Source: DATFAS01 sp035254305 (GTDB taxonomy: Bacteria > Bacillota > Bacilli > Aneurinibacillales > RAOX-1). Taken from it: a DNA stretch of 43,636 nucleotides. The stretch is from the NCBI GenBank assembly GCA_035254305.1, contig DATFAS010000025.1, forward strand, positions 1 to 43,636, in the 5' to 3' direction. This document shows positions 33,955 through 41,610 of the stretch, piece after piece (within the stretch, counting starts at the first letter, position 1; each line of letters starts with the position of its first letter). The notes under the pieces were generated by a model. The model saw only the letters and a list, made by a program, of their open reading frames with translations. It had not been told where the DNA came from and searched no databases. The translations under genes and the position numbers were made by a program.

Positions 33955-35227
33955 GCAATCAGAGCAATCATTTGAAGAAGCTAAGAAATACATACCTGGT
34001 GGAGTAAATAGTCCTGTTCGTGCCTTCCGTTCTGTTGGAATGTCTCCTTTATTTATTGAACGTGGACAAGGATCCCATATCTATGATGTGGATGGAAATG
34101 AATATATTGACTACATTGGTTCATGGGGTCCACTAATTCTTGGACACGCCTATCCTCCGGTAGTTGAAGCACTAAAAAAGGTAACCGAAAGTGGAACAAG
34201 CTTCGGGGCACCTACGAAGCTCGAAACGGAAATGGCAATGCTTGTATCCGAAATCGTTCCTTCTATTGAGGTTGTCAGAATGGTAAATTCGGGAACGGAA
34301 GCCACGATGAGTGCTCTACGTTTGGCCCGTGGATTTACGAAGAGAAACAAGATTTTAAAGTTTGAAGGGTGCTATCACGGACATGCAGATAGTTTACTTA
34401 TTAAAGCAGGCTCAGGGGTAGCAACGTTAGCTCTTCCGGATAGCCCAGGGGTTCCAAGTACTGTGGCTAATTATACAATTACTGTTCCTTACAATGATTT
34501 GGAAAGTGTTAGGCTTGCTTTCGAGAAATATGGTAGTGACTTAGCTGCTGTAATCGTGGAGCCTGTTGCGGGTAACATGGGTGTTGTACCACCGCTACCT
34601 GGCTTCTTAGAGGGTCTACGAGAAATAACAGAACAATATGGTACGATCCTCATCTTCGATGAGGTGATGACTGGATTTCGAGTGGATTACCATTGTGCAC
34701 AGGGGAGATTTGGGATTAAGCCAGATTTAACCACCCTAGGGAAGATCATTGGTGGAGGACTACCTGTTGGTGCATATGGCGGTAAGCGTGAAATTATGGA
34801 GCAAATCGCTCCAGCAGGCCCGATTTATCAAGCAGGAACCCTTTCGGGGAACCCTTTGGCCATGACTGCCGGGTATGTAACACTTAAGGAATTAGGTAAG
34901 GCAGGGATTTATGAGGATCTAGAAAGAAAGTCTGCTCGTCTTGAAGCAGGGTTGCGCGAAAACTGTAAGGAAATAGGGATTCCTCATTATATAACTCGTG
35001 TGGGATCGATGGTTTGTCTATTCTTTACAAATGAAACAGTGGTTAACTATGAAGGAGCTAAAACAACTGATACGGAGCGTTTTGCTAAGTACTTCAGAAA
35101 TATGGTTGAGGAAGGGATCTTCTTACCACCATCACAATTTGAAGGAATGTTTGTTTCTGCTGCACATAGTGATCTTGATATCGAACGCACAATCGAAGCA
35201 AATCGTAATGCATTAAAAAACCTATAA
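33938..35227 (+). CDS. hemL: Glutamate-1-semialdehyde 2,1-aminomutase
   Basis: A 429-aa PLP enzyme forming 5-aminolevulinate from glutamate-1-semialdehyde. Signature: GGVNSPVRAFRSVG, MVNSGTEATMSALRLARG, CYHGHAD, FDEVMTGFR and the PLP lysine K269 in TTLGKIIGGG. ATG 33938 (MSRNHKQSEQSF) follows AAGGAGG and lies inside the hemB end, suggesting coupling. It closes the operon before a terminator. Confidence 0.97.
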   Translation: MSRNHKQSEQSFEEAKKYIPGGVNSPVRAFRSVGMSPLFIERGQGSHIYDVDGNEYIDYIGSWGPLILGHAYPPVVEALKKVTESGTSFGAPTKLETEMAMLVSEIVPSIEVVRMVNSGTEATMSALRLARGFTKRNKILKFEGCYHGHADSLLIKAGSGVATLALPDSPGVPSTVANYTITVPYNDLESVRLAFEKYGSDLAAVIVEPVAGNMGVVPPLPGFLEGLREITEQYGTILIFDEVMTGFRVDYHCAQGRFGIKPDLTTLGKIIGGGLPVGAYGGKREIMEQIAPAGPIYQAGTLSGNPLAMTAGYVTLKELGKAGIYEDLERKSARLEAGLRENCKEIGIPHYITRVGSMVCLFFTNETVVNYEGAKTTDTERFAKYFRNMVEEGIFLPPSQFEGMFVSAAHSDLDIERTIEANRNALKNL

Positions 35228-35240
35228 AGAATTAGCATGA

Positions 35241-35270
35241 ACAGGCCCATCTCTTGATGGGTCTGTTTTT
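35241..35270 (+). terminator. Intrinsic terminator of the hem operon
   Basis: An 11-bp stem (35241-35251 with 35256-35266, one G-T wobble), TCTT loop and a run of five T. Confidence 0.93.
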
Positions 35271-35353
35271 CATGTGAAGGATTTTGTTCTATCAAACCGA
35301 TAAGGACAATATATTTTAGGGGAGGAGATAAAGGAAAGGAGGATTATCTTTAC

Positions 35354-36631
35354 ATGCAGAATGTGCAAGCAGGGACTTATCAATTTGATCTTAAGGAATC
35401 GGTGCATTTATCCAATGAACAAATACCCATTGAAGAAATAGACGATATGGAGCTAGTTCCTCAAGTTAATATTGAGGAAAAGGGGGAGGAAATTGATATT
35501 TCTGGCTCTCTTTATTTATACGGAAATTATCGAGGAAATTTGAATACAGGGAAGTTAGAAACAACAGAGAGTCAGGCCAATACGTATGAGGAGTCTGTCC
35601 AATTTGAACCCTTGTCAACTGAACGAGGCCCTTATTCACCATTAGCTCGGGAGGATAAGTTTGAGTATCGAATTCCTGTAAGAATTAATATACCAAAGGG
35701 CAAGGTTCAGGATATATCGGATGTTTATGCTTATATTAGTTCATTTGATTATGAACTGATGAATCCCTATCAGATTGATATATTGGCGAGCCTTGTAATA
35801 GCAGGTTTTAGGGAAGAAGAGGAAAGATCAGAGACAGAGGAGGGGCTCATTGGATCAGAATTTGAGTTTGTCCATGTGGCAGGTGAGGATTCGATTAATC
35901 CAGTTGAGGAAGCAATAGAACAGCGGCTAAAGGCACTTGAAGAGCAAATTGCAAGTCTTGAAGAGGAACCAATGGAGGTTACACCAGAGCCAGTTCAGGT
36001 GAGTGCCGTACAGGTAATGGAAGATGAGAGAGTGGAAGAAGAGGAAGAAGAATCTATGGAAGCTGAGGAGCCGGAAGAAATTGAAGAACTGGAAGAGCCT
36101 GAAGAGGATGCGGTAGAAGAAGAAGCTGGCGTAAATGAACCACAGGAAGAAATGGAGTCAGTCCCACACCACGAGGCTCCCCCAGAAATCGGAAATGTGA
36201 TCCCTATGCCAAATCTTAATCTCATCGAAACCCCAAGTGAGCAAGAGGAGGAAATAGTAGAGCCAGAAAAAGAAGTGAAAATAGCTATTTCCAAAAAAGG
36301 AATCAAACGTGATCGGGAAAAAATCACATCCATATCCTCCATGTTCTCTAAAACCAAGACGGAGGAAATAATGGGGGAGGATAAAGGCGGAGATTCCGGA
36401 GAAATAGCAGAAGGATTAAAAGACAATGATGCTATGTATTTGACTAATTTTATGGGGGAAAAAGAAGAACGATTTATTAAATTTAAACTGTGTATTATCC
36501 AGAAAAATGAGACGTTAGAGGAAATCGCAGAGAGGTATCGATTACAAGTGGAATCTATTCTTAAGGCTAATAAAGCAACACGAACTCAGATATCAGCTGG
36601 TCAAATTCTCTACATTCCTGTAAAGGGGTGA
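35354..36631 (+). CDS. spoVID: SpoVID: spore coat encasement protein with C-terminal LysM
   Basis: A 425-aa mother-cell protein that drives the coat around the forespore. The N-terminal about 160 residues form the conserved SpoVID domain (FDLKESVHLSNEQ, SGSLYLYGNY, EYRIPVRINIPKGKV); a very Glu-rich low-complexity middle (about 160-300) follows; a single LysM domain ends the protein (ETLEEIAERYRL ... ILKANKA ... GQILYIP). In B. subtilis SpoVID interacts with SpoIVA and SafA. Position after hemL is conserved. ATG 35354 has AAAGGAGG eleven bases upstream. I could not place a convincing sigma-E promoter in the 80 bp before it. Confidence 0.94.
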   Translation: MQNVQAGTYQFDLKESVHLSNEQIPIEEIDDMELVPQVNIEEKGEEIDISGSLYLYGNYRGNLNTGKLETTESQANTYEESVQFEPLSTERGPYSPLAREDKFEYRIPVRINIPKGKVQDISDVYAYISSFDYELMNPYQIDILASLVIAGFREEEERSETEEGLIGSEFEFVHVAGEDSINPVEEAIEQRLKALEEQIASLEEEPMEVTPEPVQVSAVQVMEDERVEEEEEESMEAEEPEEIEELEEPEEDAVEEEAGVNEPQEEMESVPHHEAPPEIGNVIPMPNLNLIETPSEQEEEIVEPEKEVKIAISKKGIKRDREKITSISSMFSKTKTEEIMGEDKGGDSGEIAEGLKDNDAMYLTNFMGEKEERFIKFKLCIIQKNETLEEIAERYRLQVESILKANKATRTQISAGQILYIPVKG

Positions 36632-36636
36632 TTTTT

Positions 36637-37635
36637 TTGAAAGTCACCTTGGAACAGCTTAAAAAGCTGCTTTCAACTTATCGATTAAAAGTATTGCGAA
36701 TTCATCCCCATGATCATGGATTTTTGGTTGAAACGAATAAAGGAATTAAAGTGGTAACGATCTGGGATAATGGCGAACTACTCAAGTGGTCTAACCGTTG
36801 GCGAGAAGAGGTGGCTATACAGGGTGGAACCGGGGTTGAACGTTTTTTGGTAAATGTAAACAAAAAGAAATATATACGTTATCAAGGAAAATACTACGTG
36901 ATTAGCTCAGTTCCTGAAGGTCATCATCCAGATGTATATTGTAACGATGAATGTATGAAGGTAGGAGAGCTCTTTGCAAGGTATCATTCTGCTCTTGATC
37001 GAATTGATCAAGGAAGTGTTACGCCTGTTAGTCACTCCCAGGTTGATGAAAAGCTTTTCACGGAGGCAACGACCTGGATCAAACAGCTCATGCAATCGAT
37101 TGAGCAGAAACAGGAAGTACCCACTCTCATTGATGAAATTATTTATATGAATCTTCCCCTCATTTACGATCGATTTCGCCGTGCTTTTCAGTTGTGGGAA
37201 GGAATTAAGGATTCCATATCCTATTTGCCACTTTCAACGGTTAGTTATCATCTAGAACAAATGACCAAAAATGATGAAGGGTGGTACATAGGTGGGGGGT
37301 ACAATCAACCATTAGCGCCCCTTCATCAAGATACTGTGCAACTGATTCGAGAAGTCTATGAGAAGAGTGAGTGGAAAATAGAAGCTGTAGGTGGTTTCTT
37401 AAAGGGATATAATAACCAAAGAAACTTAACAGACAGTGAATGGGTTTATATATTAATGCAGTTAGCTGTTCCGTGGGAGGTTTGGAAATACTTCACCGAG
37501 TATTCCAAGCAGGGGAATTTATCAGATGATCAGGTGGATCTATTTCTTGAAGCTATTAATAGACAGAAATATTGGGATGACTTAACGAGGTTTGTAGCTA
37601 GGTTAATAGATAGAAAAATGGAAGCATCGGCCTAA
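36637..37635 (+). CDS. ysxE: YsxE-like spore coat protein of the CotS/kinase-like family
   Basis: A 332-aa protein resembling B. subtilis YsxE, a spore coat protein related to the CotS branch of the aminoglycoside phosphotransferase fold. It has the N-lobe-like VLRIHPHDHGFLVETNKGIKVV and a helical C-lobe (GELFARYHSALDRI), and PLAPLHQDTVQ partly recalls the catalytic H-x-D of kinases, but other kinase motifs are weak, so activity is doubtful. I choose TTG 36637 because AAAGGGGTGA is just upstream; a GTG at 36628 lies inside that site. It follows spoVID with almost no gap, so both are in one sporulation operon. Confidence 0.85.
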   Translation: MKVTLEQLKKLLSTYRLKVLRIHPHDHGFLVETNKGIKVVTIWDNGELLKWSNRWREEVAIQGGTGVERFLVNVNKKKYIRYQGKYYVISSVPEGHHPDVYCNDECMKVGELFARYHSALDRIDQGSVTPVSHSQVDEKLFTEATTWIKQLMQSIEQKQEVPTLIDEIIYMNLPLIYDRFRRAFQLWEGIKDSISYLPLSTVSYHLEQMTKNDEGWYIGGGYNQPLAPLHQDTVQLIREVYEKSEWKIEAVGGFLKGYNNQRNLTDSEWVYILMQLAVPWEVWKYFTEYSKQGNLSDDQVDLFLEAINRQKYWDDLTRFVARLIDRKMEASA

Positions 37636-37641
37636 ATGTTT

Positions 37642-37675
37642 AAAGGGGAGAGGTAAATACCTCTCCCTTTGTTTT
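37642..37675. terminator. Terminator after ysxE
   Basis: A 13-bp stem with one bulged G (37642-37655 with 37658-37670) and GTTTT after it; the convergent small membrane gene ends at its right edge. Confidence 0.85.
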
Positions 37676-37856
37676 AAAACCAGTCTAATTCCATTCCAAC
37701 ATAAAGTAAGATCAGGAGGATTAGGAGAATGACATCTAATGAAGTGGGAAGAAGAAGTGTTCGAATGAACTGAAAGATCCCAAGTGGAAGAAGCAATTGT
37801 TGGGCACCAGCTCGGATCTTTAAGAAGGTCGGGTGATATTTAAAGCGATTTCTCAC
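37674..37856 (-). CDS. Small membrane protein (60 aa), unknown
   Basis: A short gene on the minus strand with GTG start and AAAGGA about 12 bases upstream. The product has a basic N-terminal third (MRNRFKYHPTFLKIR) and a strongly hydrophobic stretch at about 40-56 with a second amphipathic helix at 18-33. The charge pattern and composition look like a real small membrane protein, and it converges neatly on the ysxE terminator. I do not know a function. Confidence 0.55.
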   Translation of the reverse strand: MRNRFKYHPTFLKIRAGAQQLLLPLGIFQFIRTLLLPTSLDVILLILLILLYVGMELDWF

Positions 37857-37960
37857 AAATTGTTCACTATCCTTTCATGAAAGGGCATATAGATTATCCT
37901 ATGTGGTCAAATGTCGAGATGTTCGTTTAGTAGTGTACAGGTTTTTTGGAGGGGAATTTT

Positions 37961-38869
37961 ATGAATTGGTATGAGGGCTTAATATGGGGAAAGGTAATAG
38001 ATGAATTCAACTTTCAACAATTACATCAAATCATGGAAGCTCTGATAGATAAGTGGTTCGTTGAAAGGGAGCAACCCGTAATAGTTATCGGCTATGATAC
38101 TAGGTTTCAATCAGATGTTTCAGCACGCGTTTGTGCCCAGCTGCTAGCAACGAAGGGAATTAAAGTATATTTAGCGAAGTCTCCCATTCCATTAGGGTCG
38201 CTGCTTTTGGATATTCATAGAGGGCAAGCATATGGAATGATGATTACAGGTGGCCCTAGAGCAATAGAATATAATGGGATACGTTTGCTGTATAGGGATG
38301 GCACGGAATTGACAAGTGAGGAATGGGCAATCTGGAGGAAGAATCTAAAAAATGATCCATCTATAGAGCTTTATTCTATTCAAGAAGCAGTAAGTGCTGG
38401 GACCATTACCTTTTCTCCTCTGTATGATAGCTATCTATCCTTTTTACGGCAAACGATTGACTGTGAACAGATTAAAAATAGTGGAGTTCGGATTGTCTTT
38501 GATTCCCTATATGGGAGCTCACAGGGAATATTCAAGCACTTATTGTTTAATGAAAATATAGAAGAAATTCATGAGGCAAGGCATAGTATGTTTGGAGGGT
38601 TGACTCCTGATCTTGGGGAAGAAAATATTCAACATCTTTTTCTTAGGATAAGGCAAGAAAATAAACATCTAGGATTTTTGTATGACCCTGAAGCAAGACA
38701 TTGGATCTTGGCAAATGGAAAAAGCGGTAAAATAAACAAGGATTCTACTTTTACAACCATTCTTGAAAAAATAGCTGATAAAAAAGACCTCAAGACTCTG
38801 TTTCCAAATTGGAAAAGAGATGGAATTTTATGCTCCTTATTACTTTTAGAATTCATACTAGATTCATAG
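37961..38869 (+). CDS. Phosphohexomutase-like pseudoenzyme (PGM/PMM domains I-II only)
   Basis: A 302-aa homologue of alpha-D-phosphohexomutases, which are normally 440-580 aa. Domain I is recognisable: GLIWGKVIDEFNFQQL stands where GWRG-x-x-x-x-x-F-T lies, VIVIGYDTRFQSD matches GYDTR (44-48), and GMMITGGPRAIEYNGIRL matches the active-site loop. There, the catalytic TASHNP is replaced by TGGPRA (96-101), removing the phosphoserine. Domain II follows (RIVFDSLYGSS, GFLYDPEARHW), and the Mg-binding D-x-D-x-D-R loop has become DPEARH (242-247). Domains III and IV are missing. The frame is uninterrupted with a good GGAGGGG site and its own terminator, so it appears to be expressed. ATG 37961 is chosen by that site. 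Confidence 0.8.
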   Translation: MNWYEGLIWGKVIDEFNFQQLHQIMEALIDKWFVEREQPVIVIGYDTRFQSDVSARVCAQLLATKGIKVYLAKSPIPLGSLLLDIHRGQAYGMMITGGPRAIEYNGIRLLYRDGTELTSEEWAIWRKNLKNDPSIELYSIQEAVSAGTITFSPLYDSYLSFLRQTIDCEQIKNSGVRIVFDSLYGSSQGIFKHLLFNENIEEIHEARHSMFGGLTPDLGEENIQHLFLRIRQENKHLGFLYDPEARHWILANGKSGKINKDSTFTTILEKIADKKDLKTLFPNWKRDGILCSLLLLEFILDS

Positions 38870-38896
38870 GATGCCTATAAAAGAGCATCCTTTTTT
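38868..38896 (+). terminator. Intrinsic terminator after the mutase-like gene
   Basis: Stem AGGATGC (38868-38874) with GCATCCT (38885-38891), a 10-base loop and TTTTTT to 38896; it overlaps the stop codon. Confidence 0.85.
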
Positions 38897-38929
38897 ACTA
38901 TTTACAAATAAAATTATAGTATAAATGAA

Positions 38930-38945
38930 AGTGATATATATCACT
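38930..38945. promoter_or_regulatory. CRP/FNR-family operator AGTGATATATATCACT
   Basis: A perfect 16-bp palindrome with the GTGA-N6-TCAC core typical of FNR/CRP regulators. Its centre (38937.5) is about 62 bases upstream of the start predicted from the promoter at 38966-38993, the class I activator position. Confidence 0.75.
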
Positions 38946-38965
38946 AAAACGTCACATTTCTAACA

Positions 38966-38993
38966 TTGACACCTAGTAAATCTGTACTATGAT
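38966..38993 (+). promoter_or_regulatory. Sigma-A promoter of the cbb3 oxidase operon
   Basis: A perfect TTGACA (38966-38971), 16-base spacer, TATGAT (38988-38993). Expected start near 39000, giving a leader of about 130 bases to ccoN. Confidence 0.8.
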
Positions 38994-39016
38994 GGAATTA
39001 GGAATACATGAAAAAA

Positions 39017-39040
39017 TGGTAAATGTGATAATGTTTACCA
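39017..39040. repeat. Inverted repeat TGGTAAA-N10-TTTACCA in the ccoN leader
   Basis: A perfect 7-bp inverted repeat separated by 10 bases, about 17-40 bases after the predicted transcription start. It could be a repressor operator or an mRNA hairpin. Confidence 0.6.
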
Positions 39041-39069
39041 CCTTAATTTTAGGGTGAAAGGAGGAGGCA

Positions 39070-39102
39070 ATGATCGGTTTGTTCTTGCTATTGGGGAGGT
39101 AA
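39070..39102 (+). CDS. Possible 10-aa leader peptide upstream of ccoN
   Basis: ATG at 39070 lies behind AAAGGAGGAGG, the best Shine-Dalgarno of the region, and encodes MIGLFLLLGR before a TAA at 39100-39102. It ends 26 bases before the ccoN start and is in a different frame. It may be a translational leader, or the strong site may instead serve a longer ccoN read from GTG 39054. Confidence 0.25.
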   Translation: MIGLFLLLGR

Positions 39103-39128
39103 TTTCAGAACTAAATAGGGAGGTATCT

Positions 39129-40490
39129 ATGTTTAGTAATGCAGAACATAGCGCAGCAAAAAACTTCTGGTTTACGGCGATTGCTTGGCTTCTTATTTCC
39201 ATGCTTGCTGGATTGGTTGTAGCTGTTAAACAAATGTGGCCTGACTTCCTGGGGGGGACAGAATGGCTTACGTATGGCCGAGTTAGACCTATTCATACGA
39301 ATGGAGTTCTTCTTGCTTGGTTATCTATGGTGAATGTTGGTTGCATGTTTTATATTGTTCCAAAGCTTCTTAAGGTGAGGTTATGGAGTGAAAAACTAGG
39401 TAATTTTACTTGTTGGTTATGGAATATCGGGATTGTAGCTGCTGTCATAGCATTAGCAACAGGTCAAACCTCTGGAGTAGAGTATGCCGAGCTTCCTTGG
39501 TATCTTGATATTGCTGTTGTTGTTTTAGCTATTCTTGTGGCAGTCAATGTTTTTATGACAATTAAGCACCGGAAGGAAAAGCAATTATACGTAAGTATTT
39601 GGTATTTTACTGGATCATTGATTTGGCTTCCAGGGGTTTGGATTGTGGGAAATATCCCTTCTCCATTAGTAGGGGGGGCGATCCAAGCGAATATGAACTG
39701 GTTTTATGGACATAACGTTTTGGGATTATGGTTTACAACGGTTGGAATCGGAACGATGTATTATTTGTTACCGATGTTAACAGGGAAACCACTATATAGC
39801 CACAAGCTTTCCTTAATCGGTTTTTGGACGATTGGTACGTTCTATGTTTGGAATGGACCTCACCATCTAGTCAACAGTCCTATTCCATTGTGGCTTATGA
39901 AAGCTGGTATTATTCCTTCCGTACTGTTAATTATTCCTGTATGGACTGTACTTGCCAATGTACTTGGAACGATGAAAGGACAATGGCACCAGGTTCAGGA
40001 TAATGTGAATTTGAAATTTCTTATTACAGCGATGATCTTCTATCTGATGGCATGTTTACAAGGGCCTTTCCAAGCTCTCATGTCTGTAAGTGCTGTAGTT
40101 AAATATACACACTGGGTACCAGGGCATGCCCATATGGCACCATTTGGCGCCTTCTCCTTTATTGGTTTTATCATGATTTACTATGCTATTCCACGGATTA
40201 CAGGTCGTGCGATTTATAGCAAAGCCATGCAAAGCTGGCATTATTATTTGTCCGTTTTGGGCTTTCTAATCTTTGCCTTTAGTATGTGGATTGCAGGAGT
40301 AATGCAAGGATTTGCTTGGATGGACGGTACTCCATTCATTGAAACAGTGAGAATGGTTGCTCCCTTTGTTGCAGTTCGTGCGGTTGGTGGTACTTTGATG
40401 ATTCTTGCCCAGTTTATTTTCGCTTTTAATATCTTTAAGACGGTCACATCGGGTAAGAAATTTAAGTCTGAAAAAACTGCGGCTGCTTAA
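39129..40490 (+). CDS. ccoN: cbb3-type cytochrome c oxidase subunit I (CcoN)
   Basis: A 453-aa catalytic subunit with about 12 membrane helices, reducing oxygen at a high-spin haem b/CuB centre. Ligand-type histidines are visible in RPIHTNGVLLAW (low-spin haem), NWFYGHNVLGLWF (CuB/Tyr region), NGPHHLVNSP (CuB pair) and THWVPGHAHMAPFGAF (haems). I choose ATG 39129 (MFSNAEHSAAKNFWF) with AGGGAGG just upstream; starting at GTG 39054 would add 25 hydrophilic residues of no recognised homology. cbb3 oxidases have high oxygen affinity and suit microaerobic growth, in keeping with the FNR-type site. Confidence 0.95.
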   Translation: MFSNAEHSAAKNFWFTAIAWLLISMLAGLVVAVKQMWPDFLGGTEWLTYGRVRPIHTNGVLLAWLSMVNVGCMFYIVPKLLKVRLWSEKLGNFTCWLWNIGIVAAVIALATGQTSGVEYAELPWYLDIAVVVLAILVAVNVFMTIKHRKEKQLYVSIWYFTGSLIWLPGVWIVGNIPSPLVGGAIQANMNWFYGHNVLGLWFTTVGIGTMYYLLPMLTGKPLYSHKLSLIGFWTIGTFYVWNGPHHLVNSPIPLWLMKAGIIPSVLLIIPVWTVLANVLGTMKGQWHQVQDNVNLKFLITAMIFYLMACLQGPFQALMSVSAVVKYTHWVPGHAHMAPFGAFSFIGFIMIYYAIPRITGRAIYSKAMQSWHYYLSVLGFLIFAFSMWIAGVMQGFAWMDGTPFIETVRMVAPFVAVRAVGGTLMILAQFIFAFNIFKTVTSGKKFKSEKTAAA

Positions 40491-40525
40491 GTTGTATAAG
40501 ACACACTTATGAGGAGGGGAAAACC

Positions 40526-41017
40526 ATGGATATGGAAAAAAGCGCATTAAGGATATTCATTGCTGCTACTGTATTATTTATGCTTGGAACTTTTTCAACC
40601 ATTATTCTTCCGTTTTATGATGATCAGATGATGGCCACCACCAAGAATGCCGAGGCTAGAGCCTATGCTGAGGGGTCTGCAGAAGCATTAGGACGTCAAG
40701 TCTATATAAATCAAGGATGTAATACTTGTCATACCCAAGTTGTTCGTCCGGTTAAAGCTGACCTGGCTATGAACATTGGTCCAGTAACGGTCCCTGGGGA
40801 TTATCAGAATGATAAGCCGCATCTATGGGGATCGAACCGAACGGGCCCAGATTTAATGTGGGTTGGTGCACGTACAAGTAAAGAATGGAATCTAGCCCAT
40901 CTTAAAGATCCACAGGCCGTTGTAGATGGATCGATTATGCCAAAGTATGATTATTTGAGTGATAACGATCTGAACAATCTTGTAGCATACTTAATGAGTC
41001 TTAAGCCAGCACAATAA
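40526..41017 (+). CDS. ccoO: cbb3-type oxidase subunit II, monohaem cytochrome c (CcoO)
   Basis: A 163-aa protein with one N-terminal membrane anchor (about 9-30) and one c-type haem site, CNTCH (C65, C68, H69), followed by TQVVRPV typical of CcoO. The axial Met is probably in GSIMPKYDYL. It passes electrons from CcoP to CcoN. It is somewhat shorter than proteobacterial CcoO (about 200 aa). GAGGAGGGG precedes the ATG; ccoN ends 35 bp upstream. Confidence 0.95.
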   Translation: MDMEKSALRIFIAATVLFMLGTFSTIILPFYDDQMMATTKNAEARAYAEGSAEALGRQVYINQGCNTCHTQVVRPVKADLAMNIGPVTVPGDYQNDKPHLWGSNRTGPDLMWVGARTSKEWNLAHLKDPQAVVDGSIMPKYDYLSDNDLNNLVAYLMSLKPAQ

Positions 41018-41038
41018 AACTTTAGGGAGGTAAAAAGA

Positions 41039-41179
41039 GTGAGTCTTAGTTCGATTCTATTAATTGTCATTATGGCCACTTTTACCTTTTCTGCTTTGCT
41101 TCTCTATTGGGGCGCAAAAAAGGACGGACAGTTCGAGGATGTTGAGGGAATTAAGTATAGAATGCTTGAAGATGAATAG
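41039..41179 (+). CDS. Small membrane protein, CcoS/FixS-like (46 aa)
   Basis: A short gene starting at GTG 41039 with AGGGAGG eight bases upstream. The product MSLSSILLIVIMATFTFSAL continues as one membrane helix (about 4-25), then a cytosolic tail with DGQFEDVEGIKYRMLEDE. That tail matches the (D/E)GQF-x-D-x-EG-x-x-x-RML motif of CcoS/FixS, the small protein needed for cofactor insertion in cbb3 oxidase. The position differs: proteobacterial CcoS is usually with ccoGHI, while the slot between ccoO and ccoP is that of CcoQ. I therefore call it CcoS-like by sequence and CcoQ-like by position. Confidence 0.8.
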   Translation: MSLSSILLIVIMATFTFSALLLYWGAKKDGQFEDVEGIKYRMLEDE

Positions 41180-41199
41180 GACTGAAGGTGGTGAATGGG

Positions 41200-41610
41200 A
41201 TGTCAAATGAACATAAAGACCATGAACATTATGAAGAAGTCAATGGGATGCGCCAAGGCCATGGCAAAATTCCTAAGGTACTGATCTTTGTTTATTCATT
41301 CCTGGGAGTTTGGGCAGTTATATATGCTATGACGGCAGGTCCGCTTGATGACCGCAAAACGTTTGCCTCTGGTGCTGGTGGGGTAAGTGCGGAGGCAGGT
41401 AAGGCATTATCAACTCAATGCTTAGCCTGTCACGGGCAAGGACTTAAGGGTGGGGTAGGACCAACATTAGTAGGCGTTGTGGATAAACTTAGCCCGGATG
41501 GAGTGAAACAAGTATTGAAAAATGGTCGTAATGCTATGCCAGCATTAGGGGCTTCTTGGTCAGATGATCAAATGGGGTCCATGGTGGAGTATCTTAAGAC
41601 TTTGAAATAG
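41200..41610 (+). CDS. ccoP: cbb3-type oxidase subunit III, monohaem cytochrome c (CcoP-like)
   Basis: A 136-aa protein with a His/Glu-rich N-terminus, one membrane helix (about 27-46) and one c-type haem site CLACH (C74, C77, H78); the axial Met is likely in NAMPALG. Classical proteobacterial CcoP is about 300 aa with two haems; this single-haem short form is characteristic of Bacillota cbb3 operons. ATG 41200 follows GAAGGTGG; GTG codons at 41188 and 41191 lie in that site. Confidence 0.88.
   Translation: MSNEHKDHEHYEEVNGMRQGHGKIPKVLIFVYSFLGVWAVIYAMTAGPLDDRKTFASGAGGVSAEAGKALSTQCLACHGQGLKGGVGPTLVGVVDKLSPDGVKQVLKNGRNAMPALGASWSDDQMGSMVEYLKTLK

Noticed and set aside
35995..36426. Ser-rich 143-residue frame on the minus strand
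   Set aside because: Antisense of the Glu-rich part of spoVID (GAA/GAG reads as TTC/CTC and, shifted, TCx Ser codons); no ribosome-binding site.
37961..38869. Active phosphoglucomutase or phosphomannomutase
   Set aside because: Catalytic serine loop and metal loop are both altered and two domains are absent, so the plain enzyme annotation would mislead.
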